From: Petrosia ficiformis
Lineage: Eukaryota; Porifera; Demospongiae; Haplosclerida; Petrosiidae
Direction: 5' to 3'
Assembly (NCBI GenBank): GCA_947044365.1
Contig: OX345648.1
Span: 4,500,981-4,564,980 of the forward strand
Length of the DNA stretch: 64,000 nucleotides
Shown here: positions 25,342 to 37,200 of the stretch, one piece after another
How positions within the stretch are numbered: the stretch's first letter is position 1
How the letters are laid out: each line of letters starts with the position of its first letter
The notes under the pieces: model-generated
The model's input: the letters and a program-made list of their open reading frames with translations, nothing else
What the model was told of the DNA's origin: nothing
The model's database searches: none
Program-made: the position numbers and the translations under genes

Positions 25342-25590
25342 TAAACCCCGTGGAAAGCAATTATAGGGATGGCCCTACGGGCCATAAAAATCAGCATTGA
25401 AGAAAACACTAAAACTCCTGTAACCAACTGAAGGTTATTTACAGTGTAGTGAATTAGTTACTTAAATTCCAATGAGTGAATAAATGAATTCATTTGTGCA
25501 TAACTCCCTGAATCAGCACTACTGTTGTATATAATGCTATAATCAGCACTGTTGACACAGCTCAGAAGTATACTTCAAGCAAAAACAAAT
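24325..25590. other. Intergenic gap, gene A to gene B
   Basis: No exon seen. It contains a repeat cassette (25205-25391) and, just before gene B, CCTGAATCAGCACT, related to the motif upstream of gene A. Between these it is AT-rich without recognisable features. Confidence 0.6.
25205..25391. repeat. Dispersed cassette with (TA)n and terminal hairpin, copy 2
   Basis: Begins GTTCTTTTACGCGCCACGCC, passes through CCCCCGGGAATGACG, a TA run, then GTGGAAAGCAATTATAGGG, and ends in the hairpin ATGGCCC-TAC-GGGCCAT and AAAAAT. A second full copy lies at 27545-27737; its right part recurs at 1-58. Much richer in CpG and GC than its surroundings. Confidence 0.8.
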
Positions 25591-26281
25591 ATGGAAATCA
25601 ATATTGTCATGGAAACAGCCAAAATTAAACTTTACAAATATGAGCTTTTGCAGAAACTTCTTGAGGAGAAACATAATGAAACAAAATCTTCTGAGACCAC
25701 AAAAACAACACAAAATAACCTACTGAGTAAGAACGAATGGAAGTATCTACCTCCTTGTGACATGGATATGATGATAATTTCCTCATATGGTGACGAGATA
25801 TGTCCTTCAATTGATGTTGCTCCTAAACTACAAGACAATACAACTTCAACAAGCGAGAGAATGAGTTTAGTTCGTACAGAATTGGATATGATTCAAGATC
25901 ATTCACCCAATTGTAAAACTTCATCGCAACTTGCAATTCGTTGCGTCTGCTTTGATTTTCCAGGAGCAGAGATCACTAAGGAGTACTACATTGATCGAAT
26001 GAAACAGTTTCTGCAACAATGCAAAGAAGGAGGTAATGGCCATGCAAATGATTAATTATATCACCTATCCGAGCAAGAATTTATTTTTATAACTACAACA
26101 CATTTTAGTAAGGCATTTTGACTTTTAGTTAATGAAACTATAACTAAATTACAGGTGGCAGGTCTACTGCAATGACTACATAATTTATAATTGCAACTAA
26201 AATTAAAACTGACCTAGCTAAGCAAAACTAAAACCCTTTTTAAAGCCAAACATCACCTTAGTTAAACTATAACTAAACTGA

Positions 26282-26328
<47 letters not shown>

Positions 26329-27107
26329 TATACAAAACATGCATTTTATGTATGGCATTGTGTATATATATTTTATATACATTTTAATTGTTCAAAGCTC
26401 TTTGACTATCATATTCTTCCTTTGACTATTCAGCCCTTCTGTGGTATACTGGTCATAGTGAAAGAGGAACTGGTAACTGGTGTTTTAAAGATGGAGTCAT
26501 AACCTTTGAAAATATCTTAGGTCTCTACATGGATCACTTTAGAGGGAAACGATTAACAATCATCAGTGATTGCAGTTACTCTGGTAAATGGGTTAGAGAT
26601 TGTGCTAAGAAGCTAGATGAGATCGGTTTACCATCTTGTGGTCATCATATGAGAGAGCAGAAAATATTACTTAAAGTGTTTGCAGCCTGCGAGGAACATC
26701 AAGAAGCCACAATCTCAGTTTTTGTTAAAGCTGTTGAGGTCAAAGATGGTAGATGTTTATATCCTGGCAATGGACAACAACTTGATTCAGGTCAGAAATC
26801 CTGCATAGGAGATTTTAGAAGCATTCGTTGTCACAAAAAATCTTCTGAACCATGTGAGATAAAACCATCGCATACAACATGGGAAAATCGTTTGTTTAAA
26901 GGTCGTTTCGTATACCTAGTTCGTGGAAAAGATCGTGGTAAACCAGCATGGCATTATGTACTTGTTGATGAAGATAAAGTGGAGGATTTCAAAACCAAGG
27001 TTGCAACAGGAAATATTGATGTAGCTGACTATGGAAAGGTTCTCAGCTCTGGTTGGGGAGAAGACCCTCCAGAAGAAAAGAAAAGAATGATTGACATGCA
27101 GTTCTAA
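25591..27107 (+). CDS. Caspase-fold protein, paralogue B
   Basis: Exons 25591-26032 and 26434-27107, 371 aa. Same two-exon plan and phase-1 intron as its neighbours. The N-terminal block MMIISSYGDEICPS is followed by FPGAEITKE, then LLWYTGHSERGTGNW (His155 kept, next Gly changed to Ser) and IISDCSYSGKW (D193-C194-S195). The nucleophile position is again Ser. The protein ends at DMQF, a few residues shorter than A, C and D. I chose the ATG at 25591 because MEIN aligns with the starts of the other copies. The intron carries a TAGTGTT-family fragment and a (TA)n run (26287-26324). Confidence 0.8.
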
Positions 27108-28174
27108 GAGTAGTTTACACAACAGAAGCCATATTATCTTACACATACTAATTATTATGTGTGTAACATAATAGTAGTTTAGAGTGAGCATTTATTAACC
27201 CTCACCTGACAGGGTGTGTATGCAATCATTGCAATGTTATTATGTGAAAGAAAAATTATTATTCTTAATTTTTAATTAAGCATAAACAAGTGTATAAAGA
27301 GAAAAAAAGTATCCCTATGATTGCTTTATGGTGTCCAGCATTCAGTAATCAGTAATCAGTAATCATGGTTAACTTTATCATGCTTGAAACACAACAGCCT
27401 ATCATAGTTAATATTTTGATTATCCACTCTCTTTACCTTTTAAAGAACCTTGTAGAACTTTAGGAATATATTTCAGGTAGAATAGTTAGCTATTAGTTCC
27501 AGTTTCTACGTAAGCTACACAGCTTTCTTTCTGCTGGCTTGAGCGTTCGTTCTTTTACGCGCCACGCCTATTAATTGACCGAGCCCCCGGGAATGATGTA
27601 ACCTCCTTAATTTAATACGTATACAACGCATACTCGCGCAAGTGACAGAAACATATAAATATATAAATATATAAATATATAGTTCGAACCCGTGGGAAAG
27701 CAATCATAGGGATGGCCCTACGGGCCATAAAAATTGGACTATGCAAACAATAGATAGGTTACTTTAAAATAAATTAATTGTTTTGTTATATTCAGTGCTT
27801 TTTTGGTAGTAAAGAATGTTTAAAGCTATGTACAGAATAGTACATCTAAAAATGGAAATGAGAATGGGTGTAGTTAAACTAAAGCTGGAGATTGAATAAT
27901 GACCTCCTATGTATAGACTCAATTATGTTTATACTGTGCAGTCCATAGTTAGCTACTTGCTGAACGTAGCTAAATTATTTAGCTACTTCAGCTCCATTAA
28001 GTTCTATGAATAACTTTAACTTTTGACAAGGATAATGATGATATTCAAATCCCCCATATTTAGTGTGAGAAATAAAATTCATGGGTTCCTGGAATGCTGA
28101 CACTGCTATTATCACTATAATAAATAAAGTAATACTTTAGAAGAATTCTAGTTATATATTATAGCTAAGAAAGT
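27108..28174. other. Intergenic gap, gene B to gene C
   Basis: Holds the repeat cassette 27545-27737 and AT-rich sequence. A short TGCTGACACTGCTATTATCAC near 28095 resembles the end of the motif upstream of gene D. No exon seen. Confidence 0.6.
27545..27737. repeat. Dispersed cassette with terminal hairpin, copy 3
   Basis: Matches 25205-25391 along its length (GTTCTTTTACGCGCCACGCC, CCCCCGGGAATGATG, hairpin ATGGCCC-TAC-GGGCCAT). The TA run is replaced by TATAAATA units. Confidence 0.8.
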
Positions 28175-29515
28175 ATGGAAATTAATATTATGAAGAACAC
28201 AACCCAAACCAAACTTTACAACTATGAGGTGTTACAGAAACTTTTTCAGGAGGAATGTGGAGAAACAGAATCTTCTGAGGCTACAGAAACTACACAGAAG
28301 AACCAATCAGATAAGAATGAATGGAGGTTTCTACCTCCTTGTGACATGGAAATGATGATAATTTCCTCATATGGTGATGAGACATGTCCTTTAATTGATG
28401 TTGCTCCTAAACTACAAGATAATACAACTTCAACAAGTGAAAGAATGAGTTTAGTTCGTACAGAATTGGATATAATCCAAGATCATTCACTCAGCAGTGA
28501 AACCTCCCATCTTGCCTATGTCTGCTTTGATTTTCCAGGAGCTCAAATCACTAAGGATTACTACATTGATCGAATCAAGCAGTTTCTACAGCAATGCAAA
28601 GAAGGAGGTGATATTAATGCAATGGATATTTTTAATAATATTGCTATTTTTAATATACCATGTCTACTTGATCAGACTGATAATATTAGTCTGAGCAAGT
28701 ACACATGTTTAACCCATGCACTATAATATAGCCATATATAATTTATATAATATCACTATATAGCATTCCATGGGTTACGCTGTGTATACAGCACTTCATA
28801 TAATTGTATCAATTATCTTTTTTCAGCCACTCTATGGTACACTGGTCATGGTGAACGAGGAACTGGTAACTGGTGTTTTAAGGATGGAGTCATAACCTTT
28901 GATGATATCTTTGGTCTCTACATGGATCACTTAAGAGGGAAACGACTATCGATCATCAGCGATTGCAGTTACTCTGGTAAATGGGTTAGAGATTGTGCTA
29001 AGAAGCTAGATGAGATGGGTATACCATCTTGTGGTCATCATACGAGAGAGCAGAAAATATTACTTAAAATATTTACAGCCTGTGAAGAAAACCAAGAAGC
29101 CACAATCTCAGTTCTTGCTAAAACTATCGAAGTAAAAGATGGCAAATATATGTACTTTCCTGGCCATGGACGACAGCTTGATTCAGGTCAGAAGTCTTGT
29201 CTAGGAGATTTCAGAAGTATTCGTTGTCGCAGCAAATCCTCTGAACCATGTGACATAACATCTTTGCAAATGAAATGGGAGAATCGTTTGTTCAAGGGTC
29301 GTTTTGTATACCTAGTTCGTGGGAAAGATGGTGATAAACCAGCATGGCATTTTGTACTTGTTGATGAAGATAAACTTGGAGATTTCAAAACCAAAGTTGC
29401 AACAGGAACTATTGACGTGGCAGACTATGGTAAAGTTCTCTGCTCTGGTTTTGGAAAAGATCCTCCAGAAGAAAAGAAAAAGATGATTGATATGCAGTTT
29501 GCACAATATATATAA
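28175..29515 (+). CDS. Caspase-fold protein, paralogue C (His of dyad intact)
   Basis: Exons 28175-28607 and 28827-29515, 373 aa. The exon-1 conserved block MMIISSYGDETCPL precedes FPGAQITKD and a helix ending at the intron. The core follows: TLWYTGHGERGTGNW (His152) and IISDCSYSGKW (D190-C191-S192-Y193-S194-G195). The His loop is canonical but the nucleophile position is Ser192, with Cys191 beside it. The C-terminal ~175 aa is shared by all four copies, with conserved Cys in GHHxREQK and IRC. Either a pseudo-protease, or an enzyme using the shifted Cys or the Ser; sequence alone cannot decide. Confidence 0.82.
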
Positions 29516-30839
29516 ATATATGAGATTATGAGTGAATAATCACAATTGCTTAATATTTGTATCTGCTGTTTCTTCTGAATTTATTTATGCATTTGGTCAA
29601 AATTCAGATGTTTTAGTAGCTATCAAAGATACTATATATTATTATTATTTGTGGTATAGTTATTATAATACTCTTTCATAGTGTTTGTAAGTGTTTCTCA
29701 GGCATCACTTACATATAATACTCAGGTATGCCATTGAATTAGTAATTGTAGTGTGAGTCTAAATTTTGCAACATGTCATCAAAAATTGTTTACAGCTAAT
29801 GAAAAGTAAAATAATTATAGTGAAGACCAGCAAATACTATCTACCTAGGTATGTGCATATTCATCATACTGTAGTGAGAGAGGAAGAAAACTGGAAAAGA
29901 TACCAGAGACAAATTGAACAGAATAACCACGCATTTACTGTTTTCAGCATACAAATTCTATCTATGATAACATCCAATTGATATAAATTACATTATAATT
30001 ATATAATTATAATTATATATTTATGATTTAAAAAATACCATATGCAAATAAGGGAAAGTTAACTTGTTTGACATCAATGCTATGTGGCTCCAACTCTCTT
30101 AAATTTGTTCATGTGCATGGTTTTGTATATAATAGACAAAAAATGTATTTAAGTTAACTTGAGTCACTCATTGCTTGACATAAAAGTTAATAAGTCAAGA
30201 AAAATATATTTTTCAAGAGCTTGCAGAAACAAATTCTACATGTACATACACATATATACATGTACATACACGTTATCATATGCTTTGTTACCAAATATCA
30301 GCCATTGTCATATGGATCACTTACAGATGGTTATGGACAAAATGTGGAGGATAAACGAATGCAAATATTTCTGGCACTATTGAAGTACCTCATCAAAGCC
30401 ATTGTAAATTTTCTAAGCCATTGTGGCTGTTAAATTTTCTAAGCCATTGTGGGTATTTTCTATAGCATAGTTTTAAACAGTGGAACTAAAGCATAATTTA
30501 TTATTATCTCACCTAACTGTGCTACATCAACATTTCCACAACTTAATTTAATTTCTGCATAATAATTATATATATATATATATATAGCAGAAACTCTAAT
30601 CTATGTACTATCAGCCGTAAGTGCAAGCTTGATATTTGTTTGGAAAACAATTTGAATTTGACAATAATATATACATGCAAAGATTTACCTACAGAGTGAT
30701 GTTGTGAGGATAGAAACGAGCTAATCCAATTGCATGTTTACTCAAATTCTTACAATTGTATTCATTCATCCATATTTCCTGAATCAGCGCTGACATTGCT
30801 ATTATTGAACACAGATTGAGATACATCAAGTAAAAAGAA
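29516..30839. other. Intergenic gap, gene C to gene D
   Basis: AT-rich. AAATTTTCTAAGCCATTGTG occurs twice at 30405-30450 and is the complement of the minisatellite motif at 55070-55290. A short TA run lies near 30570. Gene D is preceded at 30777-30800 by CCTGAATCAGCGCTGACATT. No exon recognised. Confidence 0.55.
30777..30800 (+). promoter_or_regulatory. Candidate shared promoter motif upstream of gene D
   Basis: CCTGAATCAGCGCTGACATTGC, 40-60 bp before the ATG, almost identical to 22926-22947 upstream of gene A. Confidence 0.45.
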
Positions 30840-32373
30840 ATGGAAATCAGTATTATCAAGAACACAACCCAAATCAAACCTTACAACTATGAGGTGTTAC
30901 AAAAGATTCTTCTTGAGAAATCAAAGGAAAAACATGATGAAGGAGAAAATTGTGAGACTGCAGACACAAAACAGAAAAGCCAACCAGATGAGAATGAATG
31001 GAGGTATCTACCACGATGTGAAATGGAAATGATGATAATTTCCTCATATGGTGATGAGACATGTCCTTCAATTGATGTTGCTCCCAAACTACAAGATAAC
31101 ACAACTTCAACAAGTGAAAGAATGAGTTTAGTTCGTACAGAATTGGATATAATCCAAGATCTTTCACACAGTAGTGAAAATTCACATCTTCGTTATGTCT
31201 GCTTTGATTTTCCAGGAGCACAAGACACTAAAGACTACTACATTGATCGAATAAAACAGTTTCTACAACAATGCAAAGAAGGAGGTGACATATATAAGTA
31301 ATACCAGGAGCTTATGAACGCTGCTTCGTGGCACTCATAAACTCCTGGTAATACTTAACTAATTTACACAATCAACACATAGATATTCTTGATTTTGTAT
31401 AATAAACATTTAGCAACTTTATATTCCAACTAGAAATGCATTTAGGTTTTAAATTATTAAGACGGCTCAAAGAATATCTATGTGTGTTAGTCATTATGTA
31501 CACTTGCCTTCTAACTTGTTTGTGTGGTGACAGTTATGTTTAATACATTTATAATTAATGTCATGTGACTCTGAATTACAGATCTATGGCTACACAGACA
31601 TGACAGACATGCACTGATGTATAAACTAGCCAAATATAATTATAATAACTATAATTATGCTAATACTTTCTTCAGCCACTCTATGGTACACTGGTCATGG
31701 TGAAAGAGGAACTGGTAACTGGTGTTTTAAAGATGGAGTCATTACTTTTGAAGATATTTTTGGTCTCTACATGGATCACATGAGGGGAAAACGACTAACA
31801 ATTGCCTGTGATTGCAGTTACTCTGGTAAATGGGTTAGAGATTGTGCTAAGAAGCTAGATGAGATAGGTATACCATCTTGTGGTCATCATATGCGAGAGC
31901 AGAAAATATTAGTTAAAGTTTTTACTGCCTGTGAAGAAAATCAAGAAGCCACAATTTCAGTTTTTGCTAAAGCTGTTGATGTTAAGGATAATTTTAACAA
32001 AGGCATGTATTTTCCAGGACGTGGCAGACAACTTGATTCAGGTCAGAAACCTTGCATTGGAGATTTTAGAAGTATTCATTGTCATAGAAAATCTTCTGAA
32101 GTGTGTGAAATAAATTCTTTACAAATGACTTGGGAAAAACGAATATTACAGGGTAATTTGGTATACCTAGTTCGTGGGAAAGATCGTGGTAAACCAGCAT
32201 GGCATTATGTACTTGTTGATGAAGATAAAGTTGAAGCTTTCAAAAGCAAAATTGCAACTGGAAATCTTGATGTCGCTGACTATGGAAACGTTCTATTCTC
32301 TGGTTGGGGAGAAGATCCTCCCGAAGAAAAGAAAAGAATGATTGAGATGCAATTTGGAATGTACCTTAAATAG
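30840..32373 (+). CDS. Caspase-fold protein, paralogue D (His of dyad intact)
   Basis: Exons 30840-31284 and 31676-32373, 380 aa, the longest copy. The block MMIISSYGDETCPS and FPGAQDTKD in exon 1 is followed by TLWYTGHGERGTGNW (His156) and IACDCSYSGKW (D194-C195-S196). It differs from A-C by an extra Cys before the motif. As in the other three, Ser occupies the expected nucleophile position. The intron carries a short hairpin element (31296-31350). It is the copy nearest the Death/TRAF gene, separated by a palindrome array. Confidence 0.82.
31296..31350. repeat. Short hairpin element (ACCAGGAG...CTCCTGGT)
   Basis: ACCAGGAGCTTATGA pairs with TCATAAACTCCTGGT around a ~17-nt loop, flanked by AAT on both sides. 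A relative with the same ends is at 38629-38664. It lies in the intron of gene D just after the donor. Confidence 0.6.
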
Positions 32374-34210
32374 CTATGTTGATAATGTATGCTCAATGAA
32401 TTTACTATTTCCATTTTAAACCGTTATTGTGTTATTGTATTTTTCTGAATATTGTATATTAAAATCTTCATTAGTTATTATTCTAAATGCAATGATTTCT
32501 ACAACTAATTTAAATCATCCTAATTTGGATGATTTACGTTAGTTTTAGAAATCATCATTTATTTCTTTCTCTATGAACTTACTACTCAAGTGTTTACTAT
32601 TCATGTGATATTCATGTGTTATGTATATTAAAATCTTCATGTCATTGCTGCACAACTAAATGCAATGATTTCTACAACTAATTTAAATCATCCAAATTTG
32701 GATGATTTTAAGATATCGAAGAAATCATCCAAATTTGGATGATTTTAATAATCTGAACAAATCATCCAAATTTGGATGATTTTAAGATATCGAAGAAATC
32801 ATCCAAATTTGGATGATTTTAATAATCTGAACAAATCATCCAAATTTGGATGATTTTAAGATATCGAAGAAATCATCCAAATTTGGATGATTTTGATAAT
32901 TTGACTAAATCATCCAATTTTGGATGATTTTAATAATTTGACTAAATCATCCAAATTTGGATGATTTTAAGATATCGAAGAAATCATCCAATTTTAGATG
33001 ATTTTAATGATTTGAATAAATCATCCAAATTTGGATGCTTTTAAAAATTTGAATAAATCATCCAATATTGAATGATTTTGATAATTTAAATAAATCTTCC
33101 AATTTTGGATGATTTTAATAATTTGAAGAAATCATCCAATTTTGGATGATTTTCATAATTTTAATAAATCATCCAAATTTGGATGATTTTAAGATATCGA
33201 AGAAATCATCCAATTTTGGATGATTTTAATAATTTGAAGTAATCATCCAAATTTGATGATTTTGATAATTTGACTAAATCATCCAATTTTGGATGATTTT
33301 AATATTTTGAATAAATCATCCAATTTTGGATGATTTTAATAATTTGAAGAAATCATCCAATTTTGGATGATTTTAATAATTTGAATAAATCATCCAATTT
33401 TGGATGATTTTCATAATTTTAATAAATCATCCAATTTTGGATGATTTTCATAATTTTAATAAATCATCCAAAATTGGATGATTTATTCAAATTATTAAAA
33501 TCATCCAAAATTGGATGATTTAGTCAAATTATTAAAATCATCCAAAATTGGATGATTTATTAAAATTATTAAAATCATCCAAACTTGGACGATTTTAAGA
33601 AATCAAAAAGTCATTCAAATTTGAATGATTTCTACAACTAACATAAATCATCCCAGTTTAGATGATTTTTTCAACTAACTTAAATCATCCAAATTTGGAT
33701 GATTTCAGTTAATTGTATAAATTGGATGATTTAAGTTAGTTGTAAGTTAACTAAACTATTACAAGTCTATTGCAATAACTATAACTAAAATGAAAAATGG
33801 CCAATAATGGGACTTTTAGTTAGTTAACTATAACCCAGACTTGATGACATCATGACAAAAAATACGTATATATGTACTATTCAATATTATTATATATTTA
33901 TTATTTATAATATATATAATAGTATTTGTATGTTGCAGTACATTTTTAGAGTAATTGTATTTTAGTGTAATCTTTTCATTAACCATTTATTTGCATTTGT
34001 ACGTATCCCCAAAGCAGAACATAGCAAACATTTTAAGATTACATGCAGTGACCTCTCCATTGCAATAATAATAATAATGTATGATGCTGTCCAATTGTTA
34101 GCTACTTGACTAAAATTGTTAATTTTTTGATATCTGCAAAGTTGCATTTTGTGTACCTAGCTAGATGCACAATGGTGGGTGTGGTTGAAATTTTTCAGAA
34201 AGTGTAAGAC
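32374..34210. other. Intergenic gap, gene D to Death/TRAF gene
   Basis: Dominated by the palindrome array 32506-33730, followed by a TAGTGTT-family MITE fragment (33740-33830) and AT-rich sequence. No exon recognised. Confidence 0.6.
32506..33730. repeat. Array of ~30 palindromic units
   Basis: Each unit is a ~22-bp palindrome, AATCATCCAAA joined to TTTGGATGATT, separated by AT-rich 14-17-nt spacers of two or three types (TTAAGATATCGAAG, TTAATAATTTGAA). The spacer orientation flips near 33470. The outermost units are flanked by CTACAACTAATTTAAATC on the left and its near-complement TTAAGTTAGTTGTAAG on the right, so the whole array is bounded by an inverted repeat. Confidence 0.92.
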
Positions 34211-37200
34211 ATGGCTTCTTGTAAGTTTATGTAATTATTATTCATCATGTTGTATTTTCTCCTACTTTGTATATAGTTACAGTAGATGATGTTGGTCTTC
34301 TGTTACGCAAACTAAGAGAGGTACAATATGAGGCAAAACGCTTTGGAATTAATCTCGGTTTGAAGAATACTGATATTGAAGCTGTTTGTAAACCGTCCAA
34401 CCATGGCAGAACACCTCAGGAATGTCTTCAACATGTGTTATCCTTGTGGCAGAAACAACCCTGTGAGCAGCATACATGGAAAATACTAGTTCAAGCTTTG
34501 AGACTTAGTGGTGAACAAGTGATAGCCAATAGGATTGAGAAAAGTTACACCCTTGATCAGTCAGGTATGATAGACATATTGTTAGTGTAGAAGCATATTA
34601 CTAATAGTCCAATTCAGTTTCAGTTCCATTTCATGATCTACTCAGTCTAATGGATGGAATCAACACAACTCGCTGGCGTAGTCTAGGGTTAGATTTGGGG
34701 CTGCCTTTGTCTCAGATTAATGAGATTGATGATAAAGGTGGATGGAGTGAGTACATGATGATAGAATACCTGAGTATATGGGTAAAAGGGAATGGAAAAG
34801 CAGCTACTCTGGACACCCTTGTAACTGCTGTGAGGGAATTGCAACACTTTGATCTGGCTGATAGATTAGCGGCAGACAGTGAACTCCACTTGTCATCACA
34901 TTCAGGTATGAGATTATTTATAATTATTTATATATATATATGATGTTATCACTACATCGCATTAATACTGTGTTGAAGAGAAAATCTTCTCAACTTTTGG
35001 CTATATAGAATGTTGTTTTTCATGACCACATAAATTGATAGTGGAAGATGATATTACAATTCACATGTCAATCTCCTCCCAGTATTAATTTACATAAGAA
35101 CTGATATATTGTATAAACAGGATTTAATATAGTTACATTGACCTTGTTCTTGCAGTTACCTACAGCAGAAACCCAATGGTAAGTATATATTATATGTTGT
35201 ATCATCATGGACCATGGATCAATGGATTACAAGCGGAATTCAATTTTATACTTAAATCAAAAATTCAGGCACATTTGACTGCTTTTCATTGCAATGCCTA
35301 AACTTACATAGCTAACAATAATCACAACTTGTTAGCTACAAAGATGTCCAGTGCAAAGACTATAGTGCATCAAATGTTTTTGATAACCTGTGATGACAGT
35401 AAAGATTACCATTGACCTATAAAAACATGATAATTCTCTATTTTTCCAGTTTATTATTTTAAGATGAAGTTGTTAGTATTATTTAGCAAGTGCATTGACA
35501 TAATAAGTATATGACAATATGCTTTACTGTGAGATGTTTTTAGATTGTCTATACAGCTATTTAAGGAATTTATCACTGTAAACTGATTTGTTGTTTCAAC
35601 AAAATTAAGTGGTTGTGTTTTCTCAAATACTCAACATAAAGATTGGAAGCACAACAAAACAATCAACATAAACTATAACATTAACAGTCAGTTTGTTCAC
35701 AAAGGGTACTATGTGCCCTTGGGTGTCTGGATTATAAACTGCATTATATAATTTCGACCTTTATTTTCCTACCTACCCTTATGCTACAATAAAACAAGTA
35801 TTGCTCTATAAAGGGTGTTATAATTAATACTTATAAACAAGCTCATCCAGTTTCATGTGACCTCCCACATCACAAAAGATTGTAATGGTTTATTTAATAA
35901 TAAATTTCAAAAATAGATCTTTTGTGATGTGGGAGGTCACATGAAACTGGATGAGCTTGTTTATAAGTATTAATTATAACACCCTTTATAGAGCAATCCA
36001 TCTTTTAGTGAGACCCATTTATTATCCAAAAAACTGAAGAGTTGTAACTATAATGATATCATAATAGTATGCTTATCTGTTGTTTACAGAACACTCTGAT
36101 TTGCATCTTGAATCTGCTGGAAGCACTGGAAGCAATGAAAACACTGGAGAACCAATCTCTCATAATGCCTTAGCACATGGTCCATTAGATATGAACAGTC
36201 TACTACAGAAATATAACCTCTCACAAGCTAACATTGAAAAACCATGCGATGATGACCTATTTCTAATTCTTTTGCCACAAATCTCAAGTTTTAATGACAC
36301 TGCACCATATTTTGGGTACACTCAGACTGAAATAGAAGAAATTCAGATTGATAAACCCACGGAGAGAACAAGAACACTAAGCATGTTATGGAAATGGAGG
36401 AACAGAAATGGTAGTGATGCCACATATCTTGCTATCATGAAAGTTTTATTATGCATGAGTGATCAAAATCTGGCAGAGATTGTCCTGTTCCATATCAAAA
36501 GACGTCTTCAACATCAGCCCCAATCAATTGACTCCTATGTATATCCTGAAAGGGCATGTAGCTATAGCAACTGGGACAAGAAAAGTGCAGGTGACAAGGA
36601 ACAAATTAAAAATCGTCTGTTCAATCAAAGCCAAGATATTCGGACAAAATTTTCTTTTCTCACTCAAAATATTCTCGATTCTTTTGAGAGTGGTAATGTT
36701 GAGGTAAAACGCTTGAAGATGTTTTTATACACGTATGGTAGTTCTCCAAAACCAACACATGATACGCCATTTTCACGCTTTGAAAGTGCTGCTAATCTCG
36801 TTGATGTGTTCTTAGTGTTGTGTAGAGACTATGCATCATGGTTCAACATACAATTACTTAAAGCCATTGTTAAGCAGTTTGGAAGTGAAAATGATCAAAA
36901 AGAGATGAAAATATATGAAGATGAGCTTGTTTGTTATCTTCAGCGATCAATATTTGAAATACCATCGAAATCATTTGCTCCTGGTTATGAAAATGCAGGA
37001 CTGATTCCTTTGTTCGTACTTGTACCAGATGATGTTCTTCTAACAGGAAACGATATTAAAAATATCACACGCAACCTGTCTCAGCTTTTAGGAATCTCTG
37101 ATGGAATTCTTCAGTTCATTGGCTTTGATGATTGTAGTATACTGCTGATATTTGGAGTACCAGAAGAGTTACTTCACATCAAAGCATTACAAAGTCTCAT

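Noticed and set aside
27681..27737. Pol III B box (GTTCGAACCC) implying a SINE
   Set aside because: No A box at the right distance and the sequence is not conserved in the two other copies of the element.
32506..33730. CRISPR-like array
   Set aside because: Repeats are regular but spacers are not unique (two or three alternating types), units are palindromes, and the genome is animal.
35156..35178. 23-nt exon in the Death/TRAF gene (TTGCAG acceptor, GTAAGT donor)
   Set aside because: Good splice signals, but inclusion shifts the frame and gives a stop soon after 36090; at most a poison exon.
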